Below, piece by piece: positions 10,919 to 22,244 of a stretch of 64,000 bases of DNA (position 1 is its first letter; each line of letters begins with the position of its first letter). The notes under the pieces were generated by a model. The model made no database searches. It had not been told where the DNA came from and worked only from the letters and a program-made list of their open reading frames with translations. The position numbers and the translations under genes were made by a program. This stretch comes from Riptortus pedestris (lineage: Eukaryota > Arthropoda > Insecta > Hemiptera > Alydidae). Where the stretch lies: contig CM032229.1 in the NCBI GenBank assembly GCA_019009955.1, forward strand, positions 9,641,001 to 9,705,000, read 5' to 3'.

Positions 10919-11095
10919 TGTAAAATACAATACCTTAGCCAGGCTATTCCTACATTTATTTGGCTTGTAAAAAAAAAAGATTTAAAACACATGATGTAAT
11001 TTTTAGTAAATTGCATCATGTGTTTTAAATCTTTTTTTTTTTTTTACAAGCAAAAAAAATGTCGGAATAGTGTGGCTAAGGTATTGTATTTTACA
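10919..11095. repeat. Long near-perfect inverted repeat (fold-back)
   Basis: Arms of about 80 bases begin TGTAAAATACAATACCTTAG and end with its reverse complement, around a centre of about 17 bases near 10999-11015. The inner arms GATTTAAAACACATGATG and CATCATGTGTTTTAAATC match exactly. Mismatches are few and lie mostly next to the A/T run. It would fold into one long hairpin if transcribed. It may be a fold-back MITE; I see no clear target duplication. Confidence 0.85.
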
Positions 11096-12473
11096 ATAAA
11101 TTTAGGATTAAGTTTGAAAAGTTATTTAATTTTTTAGATTTTATTTTAGGGAGTTTTATCAAGTTTTTCGAATAATTATGAAATATAGTGTTAGGCATTC
11201 CATAATTATAATACAGTTATTATACAGTGCCAACAGGGAGTACTGTATTTTTCAAAGGACATGCTTTCATTCGTTCCTTAAATTATATATCAGCCATAGA
11301 AACCTTTGCAATAACATAATAATTAGTAATGTTGTTATTGTCTCATGATCTTAGTATTACTTCAACTATTTTCTACAGCATATAAATTATTAACACTTTC
11401 TTAATGTGGGTTCTTTGTACGATAAGTTTTCTAAAGAACTAATCAAATAACGTAAAGTTTATAATTTTGTACTCTACTGGATTCCACCCTGGCTACACAG
11501 AGTTGGCAACCTGCCATCTGTTGCACTGAGCACTATTTAAAGTGGAGATTAATGCTTAATTTATTTTAACTTAAACCGTTGACGTATTTCACGTGTAATA
11601 CCACCTCAAGACAGTTCTAAACTATTCCAGTGTTAAGGTTACATTCAATTTATAAAACAGTTGTTAAAATATTTTATGATGGCATTGCTTCATTCACACA
11701 TTCTGTCAGAATGATAATGCTATCAGTTTACCTCAATATTTACCTACTGATGTACTAACAGTTCTCGTATCAGTTCTAGGGCCATTATTTACATTGAACT
11801 TCTCAGCTCGGTTAGTCCATTTCTCTTGAAATGCTTAATAATTTCATTGAAAGAAACATTTCTCGGATCATAGTTTTTGAAGATTTAGTTGATTTGTTTT
11901 GAAATTAGTTTATAAATCGGACTTTATATTTCTTTCTACAGCTGACAAGTCTATTTGTTTTTAATAATGATAATTCCCCTTGGCAGTAAAATGAAGACTC
12001 TTATACTTAATAACTCTTGTATTAGCATTGTATACTTATTTTCTATTTATTATATTTTCTTAATTAGTAATTGATCACAAATACTAAGTAGGCTGATATA
12101 GAGTAGTGCCATTCGAAAGTAAGTATTGAAAATTCAATCAACCAGTACTTACAGCATTTTGGAATAATATACTTCTAGTAAATAGGCCTAAAAATAAAAT
12201 AAATATTTTCTGTACAACATAAAATATTTGAATTATCAATTTTAACAACGAACAAATTAAATAACTACTAATATTGTATTTTCGTTTTTGTACTTTGATT
12301 AAGTAGTGGCTTATTTTAACTCAAAGTTTATGTATCCATTTTAAATTTGTTTTCGTTTTAGAAAATTATTTAGATTGTTTCTAAGCCTTAATAAACGAAT
12401 GTATTTCAAAACTTTGGAATCACAGTTACTCTAATTTTCGGCAACCATTTTTGACTTACTACTTGCCTAATAC
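11096..12473. other. Unassigned AT-rich sequence
   Basis: About 1.4 kb without recognised genes. The segment 11480-11520 (CCACCCTGGCTACACAGAG..GGCAACCTG) loosely resembles the 3' part of SINE family 1 and may be a very old copy. Confidence 0.35.
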
Positions 12474-12606
12474 TTATATATATATAAATTTGAACGAACC
12501 TCATTCTCGTCCTCCCCTAGTAAGGATAGATGGACATTTGAAGACATTTTTTGAAAATCAGTACAAACCTCGATAGCTGATTTACCTTAAGGGAAATGTG
12601 CTAAAA
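12474..12606 (-). mobile_element. HINE-like 5' fragment
   Basis: Minus-strand 5' block only: TTTACCTTAAGGGAAATGTG at the right end (12581-12600) and the 'GAACGAACCTCATTCTCGTC' block next to a short TA tract at 12476-12485. It stops at the microsatellite. Confidence 0.8.
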
Positions 12607-12926
12607 TCCACAGAAATATAAGTGTGAAAAGTAGTAGATATCATTAAATTACACCATGAATTATGATTTTTATTTATTTGGGATTTTTTTTAGTGCTATC
12701 TGTCACAAAGTACTTCATACTTATTTGAATTAATGTTTAATACTTATACAATCTATTTATAAAATTTAACTTCAATTTTCAAGATATTCTACGAGCGAAA
12801 AAGCTTTATTTTTTTTTTAATTATAAAAATACTTTAATGTGTGTGTGTATTTGTATATTTCAATTTTTTTTTATAAAAATGTAGACGCTCTTTAAATTTT
12901 ACTGCGTTTCATATTGAACCCATATT
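12607..12926. other. Unassigned AT-rich sequence
   Basis: T-rich and A-rich runs; nothing recognised. Confidence 0.3.
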
Positions 12927-13084
12927 ATATTTAATCAGGGGCTCAGGTTAGCCATGCGAGTTAAAGCGTTGACCTTTATCTCACATGGTAAACCTAGAGT
13001 GGCGAGTTCGATTCTTGCCTGGGCAAAGGAAATTATTTAGTGACGAGATTCATTAAATAACATCCAAAAGCCCACCCTGGCTAG

Positions 13085-13521
13085 AAAAAGTCCGTCACGC
13101 AGGGGCTGCGTAAACTAAGCAGATTTCCCCTGTGAAGTTTTTCAATAGAGAAATCTCCATACGAGACACGAACAGTTACGGCAAAGGGCCGAACTAGCTT
13201 TTGGCGGGAAATTAAAAAATTCGTTATCGGCCCAAATTTAATAAAAATGCAAATATCTCGGTTAATATTCAAGATAGGGAATAAATGTATATAACAATAT
13301 TTATAGTAAATTTTCAATAAGATTGATTCTGTACAATTTTTCGATCCGACGTATAGTAACGGAGATATTTCGAATTTTCGAAAATCCTCCCTTCTAAACC
13401 CCCCCTTCCACTAATCCGATTTCAACCGTTAACGAACTTGATCTTTATTTTTACATAAAACGACTAAATATCGAGTTTGGTATCGAAAACACAAAAAGTG
13501 CGAGCGCGAGAGCGGTCACAG

Positions 13522-13583
<62 letters not shown>

Positions 13584-13708
13584 TTTTGAACGGACCTCAT
13601 TTTCGTCATCTACTATGAAGGATCAATGGACATTTGAAGAAAAATTTCCAAAATTCCGTCATGAGTACAACCTCAATAGCTGATTTTCCTTAAGGGAAAT
13701 CTGTTAAA
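13085..13708 (-). mobile_element. HINE-like element, subtype B, full length, inside SINE
   Basis: Complete copy from the 3' end (plus: AAAGTCCGTCACGCAGGGGC at 13087-13106) to the 5' palindrome (TTTTCCTTAAGGGAAATCTG at 13684-13703). (TA)n core at 13527-13580. It sits in an A-run (T-run on the sense strand) of the host SINE. The SINE at 35350-35574 gives the empty site TAGAAAAGGGTGG, so no target duplication beyond the run was made. Confidence 0.92.
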
Positions 13709-13742
13709 AGAGTGGTAACCTGTAGATAACCCGTCCCGATTA

Positions 13743-13968
13743 TTATTATTTATTTATTAACGTCCACCTTTTGCAACTTAGGCTAATCGGGACGGGTTAT
13801 CTACAGGTTACCACCCTTTTCTAGCCAGGGTGAGATTTTAGGACGTTATTTAACGAATTTCGTCACTAAATAATTTCCTTTGCCCAGGCGAGAATCGAAC
13901 TCGCCACTCTAAGTTTACCATGTGAGATAAAGGTCAACGCTTTAACTCGGATGGCTAACCTGAGCCCC
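13743..13968 (-). mobile_element. SINE family 1, full length, nested in an older copy
   Basis: Minus-strand copy with A/T-rich tail at 13743-13760, body, B box (plus GAATCGAACTC at 13892-13902) and head (plus CCTGAGCCCC ending at 13968). It is flanked by 12-base duplications, CCGTCCCGATTA at 13731-13742 and CCGTCTCGATTA at 13969-13980, with one mismatch. The insertion lies in the 3' part of the outer SINE. Confidence 0.93.
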
Positions 13969-14030
13969 CCGTCTCGATTAGCCTAAGTTGCAAAAAGTGG
14001 ACGTTAATAAATAATAATAATATTTAATCA

Positions 14031-14529
14031 AACCAATTTCCCAAATAAACTTTACGATGGTTTTAAATATAAATACACTTTTATGGAAACTGGGACAGTC
14101 TAAAAAGTGCCATATGTTAGACATAAATTCTAATTTAAGAGTTTGTTTGTAGAGTAAATGTGCGAGTATATGGAGGCTGCAATGCGCCTTTAAACAACTG
14201 TGCCTTCAATAATTCATGGTGGCCCTCACCAACTAATATTCTGACTAATTCTCTCTTCAGCAGTTTTGTTCTTCTCATTAACGACAAATAATTTACTACT
14301 GCAGCTACAAATATCGTTTAATAAAGCTAATTGGGCAGATGTGAGCTGAGACGCATTCGAGTAATTAAATCTAAAGCGATAAAATGGAGAGTTTATTGCC
14401 CAACAGCCATTAACAGGCAAATAGTTAAGAATTACTTAGAAATACCTATAACTAAGATTAATGGTGTTCTAATACATTATATACTCCAAGAGTGTTTTTA
14501 ATAAGAGTATAAACATTTAAGAATATTTA
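14031..14529. other. Unassigned sequence
   Basis: No repeat or gene recognised. Confidence 0.35.
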
Positions 14530-15260
14530 GATTTACAAACAAAAAAAGTTCTTCTTGCAGGCTGCGAAAACTAAGCAGGTTTCCCAAGTGAAGTTTTACA
14601 ATAGATAAATCTACATACTTTTGACACTTCACTATTGTGAATATTATGTGAATAAATACAAATGAAAATGATAAATCGTTCATTCAATTTACATTTTAAT
14701 AACCTCCGCAACGGAAAGCGTCTATATTGTAAACAAACAGGTCAGCCTACCTCAGAGCTGAAAGATAGAATTATTCCTCACCGGAAAGAAAAAAAATTAC
14801 ATCTGAATATAATTACTAATTTGATTGAAAACTATTTACCTTATCAAGTGCTGCAATTTATAAAGAACCAGGATAATTTTTTATTTCAATCACTTTAATT
14901 TTATCAATCCAAGAGCAAAATACAGGGGAGGGGGTCATCAGAACGTATTTGCATATATCTCATCTAGAAACGATTTGTTGAACACAATATCTGGTATTTC
15001 GGCTGGAAACAATACTATTCATGAAATGTTGGCTTATTAATCACAATGTCAAAAAAACGGGGGTGGGTGCATTGATGACTGAAAATTAAAAAAATGCAAA
15101 TATCTCGATTTATAGTTGACATAAAATGTATATTACAACATGTATAGGTAATTAAATTTTCAATAAGATTGGTTTCGCACAATATTTCAATCCGACTTCT
15201 AGAAACGGAGATATTTCACATTTTCACATATGGTTTTAAATTAAAAAAAAAATCCCTTCT
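14530..15260 (-). mobile_element. HINE-like element, subtype C, lacking 5' block
   Basis: The 3' end is decayed (plus CTTGCAGGCTGCGAAAACTAA near 14553). It carries the long subtype C region ('GAATATTATGTGAATAAATAC', 'TGTAAACAAACAGGTC', 'CCGGAAAGAAAAA') and then the octamer block and 'AAACGGAGATATTTCAC'. It fades out before the microsatellite and palindrome. Related C copies are at 17863, 41231, 58854 and 63555. Confidence 0.8.
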
Positions 15261-15439
15261 CAAATATGGTACAAAATGAGTAATAATTCATTTAATATTT
15301 AGTTTCCTGCCAAATTAGTTTGGACAAAATAAATTTAATACGGAAAAATCTATGAAACAAATTCAAACAGACTCTTGCAGTTTCAGTAACTATACACCAT
15401 GAAGAAGTTATAATATATTTGTGTCGAAATACTTACAAT

Positions 15440-16040
15440 GATATAACAAAGGGCGAGATTTAAAAAAAAAATTATGTATAATAGGTGGGGAAATAGAAGA
15501 AGAGGAATTTCGAAACATCGAAATATTTAACGAAAAGTTAGATTGAAAAATTATATTGAGTCCATTCTATTGCAAATTAAATTTGCAATTTAAATTAATT
15601 ATTGTTAAATGTGTGTTCTCTATCCTTCAATAAGAACTGAGATATTTCGATTTTTTAGCTTTCAGCCATTAGTAAACCCCAACTCCTACTCATGTCACAT
15701 AAGCTATACTCTGTTCTATAATGAACCATTTTATTTGAAGCTTAAATACCTAATACTGATTTCAACAGATATTTACTAGATGGGTGCCTGTATTTGCGTT
15801 GTGTGATAACGTCATCACTTAAAAATTTATGTTTGTAACTCGAAAATGTTTCATTGATCTACGCTATACTCGATATTGAACTGGTCATGCATTGAACACT
15901 AAAATACAAAATATCTTCATCAATTTATATAGAAATATAGGAATATGTGGTGAGATGATATAACAAGTGTGTTATAACAGATAGTGGTAAATATGCTAGT
16001 TGACTGATAGTTTACTAAGTCCCTGCGAGACGGACTACCA
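15440..16040 (+). mobile_element. HINE-like element, subtype A/D, 5'-truncated and old
   Basis: The 'CTTTCAGCCATTAGTAAACC' block, the CRE-like GATAACGTCATCAC (15806-15819) and a decayed 3' end (CTAGTTGACTGATAGTTTAC and CCCTGCGAGACGGACT near 16020-16038) are readable. Confidence 0.72.
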
Positions 16041-17003
16041 TTAGGAAACACGCCCTGGACACGATTAAATAAAAATGGTTTCCAATCAAAATGTAAAATA
16101 TAAAGTGGTTACAAATTTAAACGGTCAAGGAAAAATTGAAACTCTCACATCCGAGTTCACGAAGATTTGGCTGATACGTCTTTCATAAAAAACTATGGAA
16201 TTTTAAGATAAACGAAAGTTATAATAACTAAACTCGAAAGGTAACAGCACATCTGTTATCACTTAATTGTCTGTTTGTCATTGAAGTTTGTCCTTCAAAG
16301 AATTGTTAACCAAACCTATCTATTTTCTTATGATGCATTATGATTACCGAAAGTGCAAAAAAATAATTGATAAGCCTTATCACTCGCATAATATTGACGA
16401 TTCACAAACAGTTTTAAAGAGTGCATTGCAAATAAAAAAACACTACTTAATATGGAAGTAATTTCAATTAAGTACATCAGCCAATAGTAGCAAATCAATA
16501 AATAAATAATTATGAATACAGATGAATCTCACGTCTGTAATAATAATTCATTAGTTTTTACAATTTCGACATTTAATCTTAATTTTTAAATTGGAAGAAA
16601 AGTTGTTGACATATTAATTTAAAAAGACGATTTGGCCTTTTGTGAAAACTAAACTGAAATCAAATTTATTCTCCAATATCTTTATTATCTCACAAATCCA
16701 TCTGTAGCAAACATCCCTGCTGCTACTAATTATTATTACCATTGAAAATAGCAATTTAATAGAATTTGATTGAAAGCATGTTTCATTCAGGTCGAGTTGG
16801 GAACTTTCCCTTAATCCCTCTGCAAAAATATCCCTCAAAAACAATGGGTTTAGTTCGGATTGCTAAAAAAGTAACTTTATTTGTGGCCGCGTTTTTTTTT
16901 CTGTTTAAGAAGTATTAAAAATATATATTTCAACATTTGTGATTGCTGCTGTCTTACTTTATAATTTATTTGCTCCTACAATATAAATAAATAATAAATA
17001 AAA
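16041..17003. other. Unassigned sequence
   Basis: No gene or repeat recognised. A minus frame at 16614-16844 has no known domain. Confidence 0.35.
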
Positions 17004-17862
17004 AAAGGTCTATCATAGAGGGGCTGCGTAAACTAAGCAGATTTTAAAGCGTCAATAGTTTAACAAGAATGTTTCTCTTTTTTATAGATATTTGGTATTT
17101 TTGTATTCCCTACTCTAACCCCCCCCCCCCTCCTATTCCTAGTGTGATATTCAGCTGCTAAATCTGGATTATGTTACTGATATAATACAAATTGATGAGT
17201 AAAGAAGTTAAATCTTAACTGATAGCGTTATCACTCAACATATATACATTTACCTCACAAAATAAAAGTTCAATCAAAACAATATTTGGTATTTAAGATT
17301 CAAATAAAGTAATTCAGGATAGTTAATATGACATGAGTAGGAATGGGAGTTTACTCAATGGTGAAAACTACAAAATTCATATATCTTGGTAAATAGATGA
17401 CCTACTGAAAAAACTTATATAACTGCATTTATAGAATATTCATTTTGTAACGGTATTGGTTCTGTACACATTTTCGATGCGACCTATAATAACGGATATA
17501 TTTTGAATTTTCGAAATACCCGCCCCCTCTAACCTCTCCCTCTAACCCCCCCCCCCTCTAAACCCCCCTCTACCCCCCCCCTCTAACCCCCCTCTAACCC
17601 CCCCCCCCTCTACCCCCCTCTAACGCCCCTCTAACCCCCCCCTCTCTAACCACCTGCCCCCCTCTAACCCCCCCTCTACCCCCTCTAACCCCCCCTCTAA
17701 CCCCCCCCCTCTACCCCCCTCTAACCCCCCCACTAATCCCCCCTCTACCCCCCTCTACCCCTCTCTAACCCCCCCCCCTCCTAGTTACGATTTTTGCCAT
17801 TAACGAACTTGACCTTCCTTTCTACTTAAAAGGATTAAATTTGGAGTTTGGTATCAATCAAT
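17004..17862 (-). mobile_element. HINE-like element with C-rich minisatellite
   Basis: 3' end on plus at 17018-17045 (GAGGGGCTGCGTAAACTAAG). The octamer block is decayed and the C-rich segment has expanded to about 270 bases. The copy breaks at 'GTTTGGTATCAATCAATC' where the next HINE starts, so the 5' half is missing or displaced. Confidence 0.8.
17519..17785. repeat. (CCCCYCTAA)-type C-rich minisatellite
   Basis: About 25 irregular units of CTCTAACCCCC and CTCTACCCCC with C-runs of 4 to 10. The unit matches the ordinary HINE motif CCCCTCTAAACCCCC, so it is an in-place expansion. The complementary strand has many G-runs and could form G-quadruplexes. Confidence 0.93.
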
Positions 17863-18611
17863 CAAAAAAAGTCCGTCTCGCAGGGTCTGCGGAAACTAGT
17901 GAAGTTTAACAATAGATTAATGTACATACTAATATCACAACAGAACTGTGAATATTAAGTGAATAAATACAAGCTTTAATAAGAAATCTTTCTCCTCCCA
18001 ACCGGGAAGCGTCTGAAATGTTAACAAACAGGTCTACCAATCTCTCACCGGAAAGAAAAAAAATTACTGAAATATATCAGAATATAACATATTAATTTTA
18101 TTGAAAACTATTAACTATATCTTGTACTGTAATTTATAATGAATCAGAATTATCTCAATTTTTTATCTCAAACACTAATTTTAGCAATCCAAGAGCAAAA
18201 GAGGAAGGGATCAACAGGATTGAGATAAAAATTGTTCTGATTCATTATAAATTCGAGTATAGTAGATAGTTTCTAGATATAGTAAATAGTTTTCAATAAA
18301 ACTAAAATGTTAATTTATTTATTTAAGCTTCGAATAATGTGGTTTATTATATAACAGAGTATTTTTTATGTAAAAAGAGTAGAAGTGGGGGGTTTACTGA
18401 AGGCTGAAAACTGAAAAATGCAAATATATCGATTAATATTCAAGATAGAGAATAAATGTATATAACAATATTTGTAATACATTTCATTTGCGATAACATT
18501 GGCTATATACAATGTTTCGAACCGACGTAGATTAACTAAGATATTTCGAGTTTTCATTTTTTGAAAACTCACATCATAGTCCATTCTCGTTCAGGAAATC
18601 TGCTAAAAACG
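17863..18611 (-). mobile_element. HINE-like element, subtype C, abutting the previous copy
   Basis: 3' end on plus AAAAAAAGTCCGTCTCGCAG from 17864, subtype C region with duplicated 'ATTATAAAT..AGTAGATAGTTTC' segments, octamer block, and a shortened 5' end GGAAATCTGCTAAAAA at 18596-18611 without the microsatellite. It probably inserted in the A-run of the previous HINE. Confidence 0.8.
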
Positions 18612-19290
18612 CATTCATTATATCTACTTTTACATCATAGAATGTCAGAATGCCATAGGGGACCACCATTTCGGTATCCAATCACTACAATTCTAGAATT
18701 TTTGTAGAGCATTTTTTTTTTTTTAATTAAGAAAGAAATTGGCTAAAAGGCCGAAGTAAGAGATAACTGTTATCAGTGGTTTATAAGGATGCTGAGTATG
18801 TTTCGAATGGTGGCTGAGATTCTGATTAACAATAGCGCCAATGTTTGTGGATTGTGTTTGATTTAGGTTGGTGCCCTGATGGACTGGTGTATATGGCCGA
18901 CTGTTTGTGTTCTACTGTCCCCTCTAGCTACTGTTAGGGATTAAATTGTTTAGCTTAATCCAGCCCTTTGTTATTCTACTGCAGTCGCAGAATACACAAT
19001 TCATCGTCTATACGGAAAACAATTCAAACGACCGTTTGAATTTCTCTTTCTGTGCAGATATTAAAAAGAAAAATCGGTGATGGAGAGTGAAAAATGTCAT
19101 TTCGCACTAATTGTTGGCTATGTTACGTTAATTGCTTCTTCACAATTGGTCGTTTATTCCATTGGATTTGGTTACCCTCTTTTGGCTTAACCTCTGATTG
19201 ATTCTTCATTGTTTGAATTCGATTCAGATAATTTTGTCAAATGGCCTGTGAGTGACATGTGAGCATTGTCTTAATCTCACTTCGCAAACC
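18612..19290. other. Unassigned region, acceptor-like site and mini-ORF
   Basis: Single-copy-looking sequence. A pyrimidine-rich acceptor-like TTTCTCTTTCTGTGCAG ends at 19057, and a 36-codon frame from ATG 19080 to TAA 19190 encodes a peptide with a hydrophobic middle (ALIVGYVTLIASSQLVVYSI). No family is recognised, and the frame is short enough to be chance. Confidence 0.2.
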
Positions 19291-19560
19291 TTGACCTTAA
19301 GGGTAATCTGCTAAAAAGCAAGCCTTAGAATGTTTAAATTTCACATTTGTGATTGTTGTAACGTCTGTCCTGTTTTGACCAAAGAGACTAAGATGGAGGA
19401 GGGTGAATAAAAAATTTCAAATTACTTCGTACATTTTGGAGATAGAACAAAATTTATATAGGACTTTTTTTTTGTTTCTTATGGAAAGATATATAAATTA
19501 TGTCCTATGACAATTTCCTAACCAATATTCCGTTGTTTATTTCCACCATATTTGTAACTT
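19291..19560 (+). repeat. HINE terminus joined to repeat family B
   Basis: CTTAAGGGTAATCTGCTAAAAAG (19292-19314) is a decayed minus-strand HINE 5' terminus, directly followed by a family B copy starting CCTTAGAATGTTTAAATTTC. The same junction is seen at 26850-26900. Confidence 0.65.
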
Positions 19561-19924
19561 TGTTCCTACTAAAAGACTTGAGAGATGGTATGTTTAGTGA
19601 CACAAAAGTAAAATCTAAGATTCTTTAGAAGAAAACTTGGTTTTACTCAGGATGACAGTTGGAAAATGGCATATCCTACATTTTCCTCTCCTTGTTATTT
19701 TAAGTTAACGTCTTTCCTATCGCACACAACACTACCATACCCAGTAGCGAGGTAAATGTTATTCTAACATATTCATACTTCTCTACATGCAATATGTTCA
19801 CCTTTATCCAATTTCGATATTAGAAGCCATTCCCCTTCTGATGTGTATAGGCTTACCAAAAGTCTACAAGAAAATATCACTCTGTAAGTTATGTATATAT
19901 AAATACACATATATAAATAAATAA

Positions 19925-19966
<42 letters not shown>
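19561..19966. repeat. Unassigned sequence ending in (TA)n
   Basis: No gene recognised; a (TA)n tract of about 40 bases ends at 19966 against SINE family 2. Confidence 0.6.
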
Positions 19967-19969
<3 letters not shown>

Positions 19970-20395
19970 GGTTCGCATTATAGACCTTTAAGATCCCTAG
20001 CAGCCCGCCTCCGAACGAGACTCGAAGCGTCCGCCATCAAAGTATTTACGTAGTGAGTGATTAGCTCGACATACTACCTCGGTTATCCAAGGAGGACCTG
20101 GAATGGGTTGTCTCCAGTAGACTGACGGGCCCCGTTGTACGCGGAGAGCCTGTCGTCAGTTCAAGCTGTCAGCCTGTGGACGGGATCTAAGAGAGTCATA
20201 ATCGTTACTGATACAGAGGAGCTGTCAGATGTATATACTCTTTAGGCTCCTGCTGTTCCATTAACACTGCGACATTAGCGCGCTAACTCGTGAACTAATG
20301 TTCTCCCTTGGCGGGGATCAAACCAGCACCTATTTATACCTTCAGCTTACTGGCAGTATTGGCAGGTGTACCACCTTCACGCCATCGGTGCCCCC
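19967..20395 (-). mobile_element. SINE family 2 (tRNA-derived), long copy
   Basis: On the minus strand the head is GGGGGCACCGATGGCGTGAA, with a tRNA-like internal promoter: B box GGTTTGATCCC (complement of 20318-20328). A body of about 300 bases runs to a (TA)n tract. A second copy at 54228-54567 shares 'GTGAACTAATSTTCTCCCTT' and 'GGATCTAAGAGAGT'. No protein is encoded. Confidence 0.75.
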
Positions 20396-20807
20396 ACTCC
20401 GTAAGTATCCAGTCTTTAAGTCATATCCCCTCGACCATGTTGCTTCTTCAGTCTTGGTACAATGAGTAAAAATACTCCGAGTATTAAAACAAGTTTAGAA
20501 AAGAGTTGGACGAGGAGAATGAATAAAATTCCAAGCAGATAACCTGGAGTAGAGTAGGAATCAGTAATTGCTAACTAGTGCTGCAGTCTGTTGACAGTCT
20601 CATCAAGCTGTCGCCATTACACGCCAGTATTTGCTCTTCCTCTTCGTTATGATGGCTCACTCACTGAACCGCTCTTCACAATTAGTTCATTAACACTCAT
20701 TCATTCAGCTCTCAGCTCTAGCTGAAATTTTTGATTACACTAAGAGTTCGCGCTAAACCTGTCATTTAAATGGTTGTTAACAGCAACAACTATTCCTTAC
20801 AATTTTA
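20396..20807. other. Unassigned sequence
   Basis: No repeat or gene recognised. Confidence 0.35.
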
Positions 20808-21670
20808 CCATATTTCCCTTTGGGGATTTCGGCTGTTGAGGTCGTTCTCGTGATGGAGTTTATGAAAACATTTCCTCAAATGTTCATTGATCCTTCTCAG
20901 GGGACGACGAAAATGAGGTCCGTTGAAAATTGAATATTATTCTTTTTTTTTTATTCTTAGATTAATCGCATTTCGCAACAGGGGCGATTTAGCGACGAAT
21001 CAGTTATTTAATATACAGCATAATAATTAACATATAACCTATTTAACATATAACCTATAACATATTTAACATATAACCTATTTAACATATAACCTATAAC
21101 ATATTTAACATATAACCTATAACATATTTAACATATAACCTATAACATATTTAACATATAACCTATTTAACATATAACCTATAACCTATTTAACATATAA
21201 CCTATAACATATTTAACATATAACCTATTTAACATATAACCTATAACATATTTAACATATAACATAATCAACATATAACCTATAACATATTTAACATATA
21301 ACCTGTAACATATTTAACACATAACATATTTAATATATAACATATTCAACATATAACATATTTAACCTATAACATATAATTATTATATTTACGTAAGTAT
21401 GGTTGAAATTGAATAGAACCAATCTTATTGCAAATGCAATGTTATATAAATACATTCTGTACATTTTTTCACTTTCTTAATTATTAATTGAGATATTTAC
21501 ATTTTATTAGTTTTCGGCTTTCAGTAAACATCCACTTCTACTCATGTCATTTTAACGATATGCTGTTATATTATTAAGCACTTTATTTGAAACCTAAATA
21601 TCAAATAATGTTCTCATTGAACTTTTAAGTATTGAACTTAATGCAAATACGTAACGCATGATGGAAATCT
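20808..21670 (+). mobile_element. HINE-like element with satellite-expanded core
   Basis: Left part (20808-20930) is a diverged 5' block (TTTCCCTTTGGGGATTTCGG, 'GACGACGAAAATGAGGTCCG'). Right part (21400-21670) has 'AGAACCAATCTTATTGCAAA', the octamer-region block and a decayed 3' end GATGGAAATCTGAC. Between them lies about 350 bp of tandem repeat. Unexplained sequence at 20935-21028 separates the left part from the repeat. Confidence 0.7.
21029..21380. repeat. Tandem repeat of ACATATAACCTATTTA type
   Basis: About 350 bases of interspersed AACATATAACCTATAACATA and TTTAACATATAACC units with period near 14-24, irregularly alternating. Confidence 0.93.
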
Positions 21671-22150
21671 GACAGACTATTTTAATATTTATTCTCTTAC
21701 ACAGATGATCACATATCAATCGAGTACATAGATACTATATAAAGCCTAAATACTCGTTTAAAATCCCGAGCATATAATTGACAACGCATTAGAGAGGTTT
21801 TTCTTTTGAATCGCTCTAAGATGAAAGATATTTTCTCTGTAATATTGTAATATTTTTTTCTATAATAACCTCTATAAAAGTTTTTGCTATTAGAATTAAC
21901 TTATTTTTCTCTTTGAATCCACTGTATCTGCCTTGATTATCGAGGTGATCTGTTGTCATGATAATTTCTAGCAACGTTTATTTAATCATGCTCCTAGATT
22001 CTTTAATTTATTTCAATTACTTATCTAGTTTAGACCTGAAAAGGAAGTTTTGGCGTTGTAAGAGTCCGGATTGGAGCCTTCCATTGGAAATGTATTCCTC
22101 AATGTTTCATATACATCTCCTGGATTTATTTCCGCACTTTTTGGCATAAC
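21671..22150. other. Unassigned sequence
   Basis: No gene recognised; the frame at 21958-22149 lacks known domains. Confidence 0.35.
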
Positions 22151-22244
22151 GGGTGTCCACAAATAGTTGATATTGCAACCATTTTCTCTAAAATTAAAGG
22201 AGATTGAACTTCATGGTTATAAAGTCAGCTAATTGTAGACACCC
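22151..22244. mobile_element. Tiny TIR element (MITE), 94 bp
   Basis: Terminal inverted repeats of 20 bases: GGGTGTCCACAAATAGTTGA at 22151-22170 and TCAGCTAATTGTAGACACCC at 22225-22244, matching at 17 of 20 positions after inversion. The interior is AT-rich with no coding. No clear target duplication. Confidence 0.55.

Larger units (their letters stand above)
12938..14019 (+). mobile_element. SINE family 1, split by two later insertions
   Basis: The SINE head GGGGCTCAGGTTAGCCATGC starts at 12938, with the B box AGTTCGATTCT at about 13005. The body reaches CCCACCCTGGCTAGAAAA at 13071-13088, is cut by a HINE, resumes at about 13709 with GAGTGGTAACCTGTAG, is cut again by a second SINE, and finishes at about 13969-14019 with the AATAATAATA tail. 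Target duplications ATATTTAATCA flank the whole composite at 12927-12937 and 14020-14030, showing that this SINE arrived first. Without the insertions it is about 225 bp. Confidence 0.92.

Noticed and set aside
17519..17785. Possible interstitial telomere array
   Set aside because: Units are CTCTAACCCCC with variable C-runs, not a clean CCTAA or CCCTAA repeat, and they derive from a HINE motif.
21029..21380. CRISPR-like array
   Set aside because: The period is short and irregular with no unique spacers, and the genome is eukaryotic. It is a tandem satellite.
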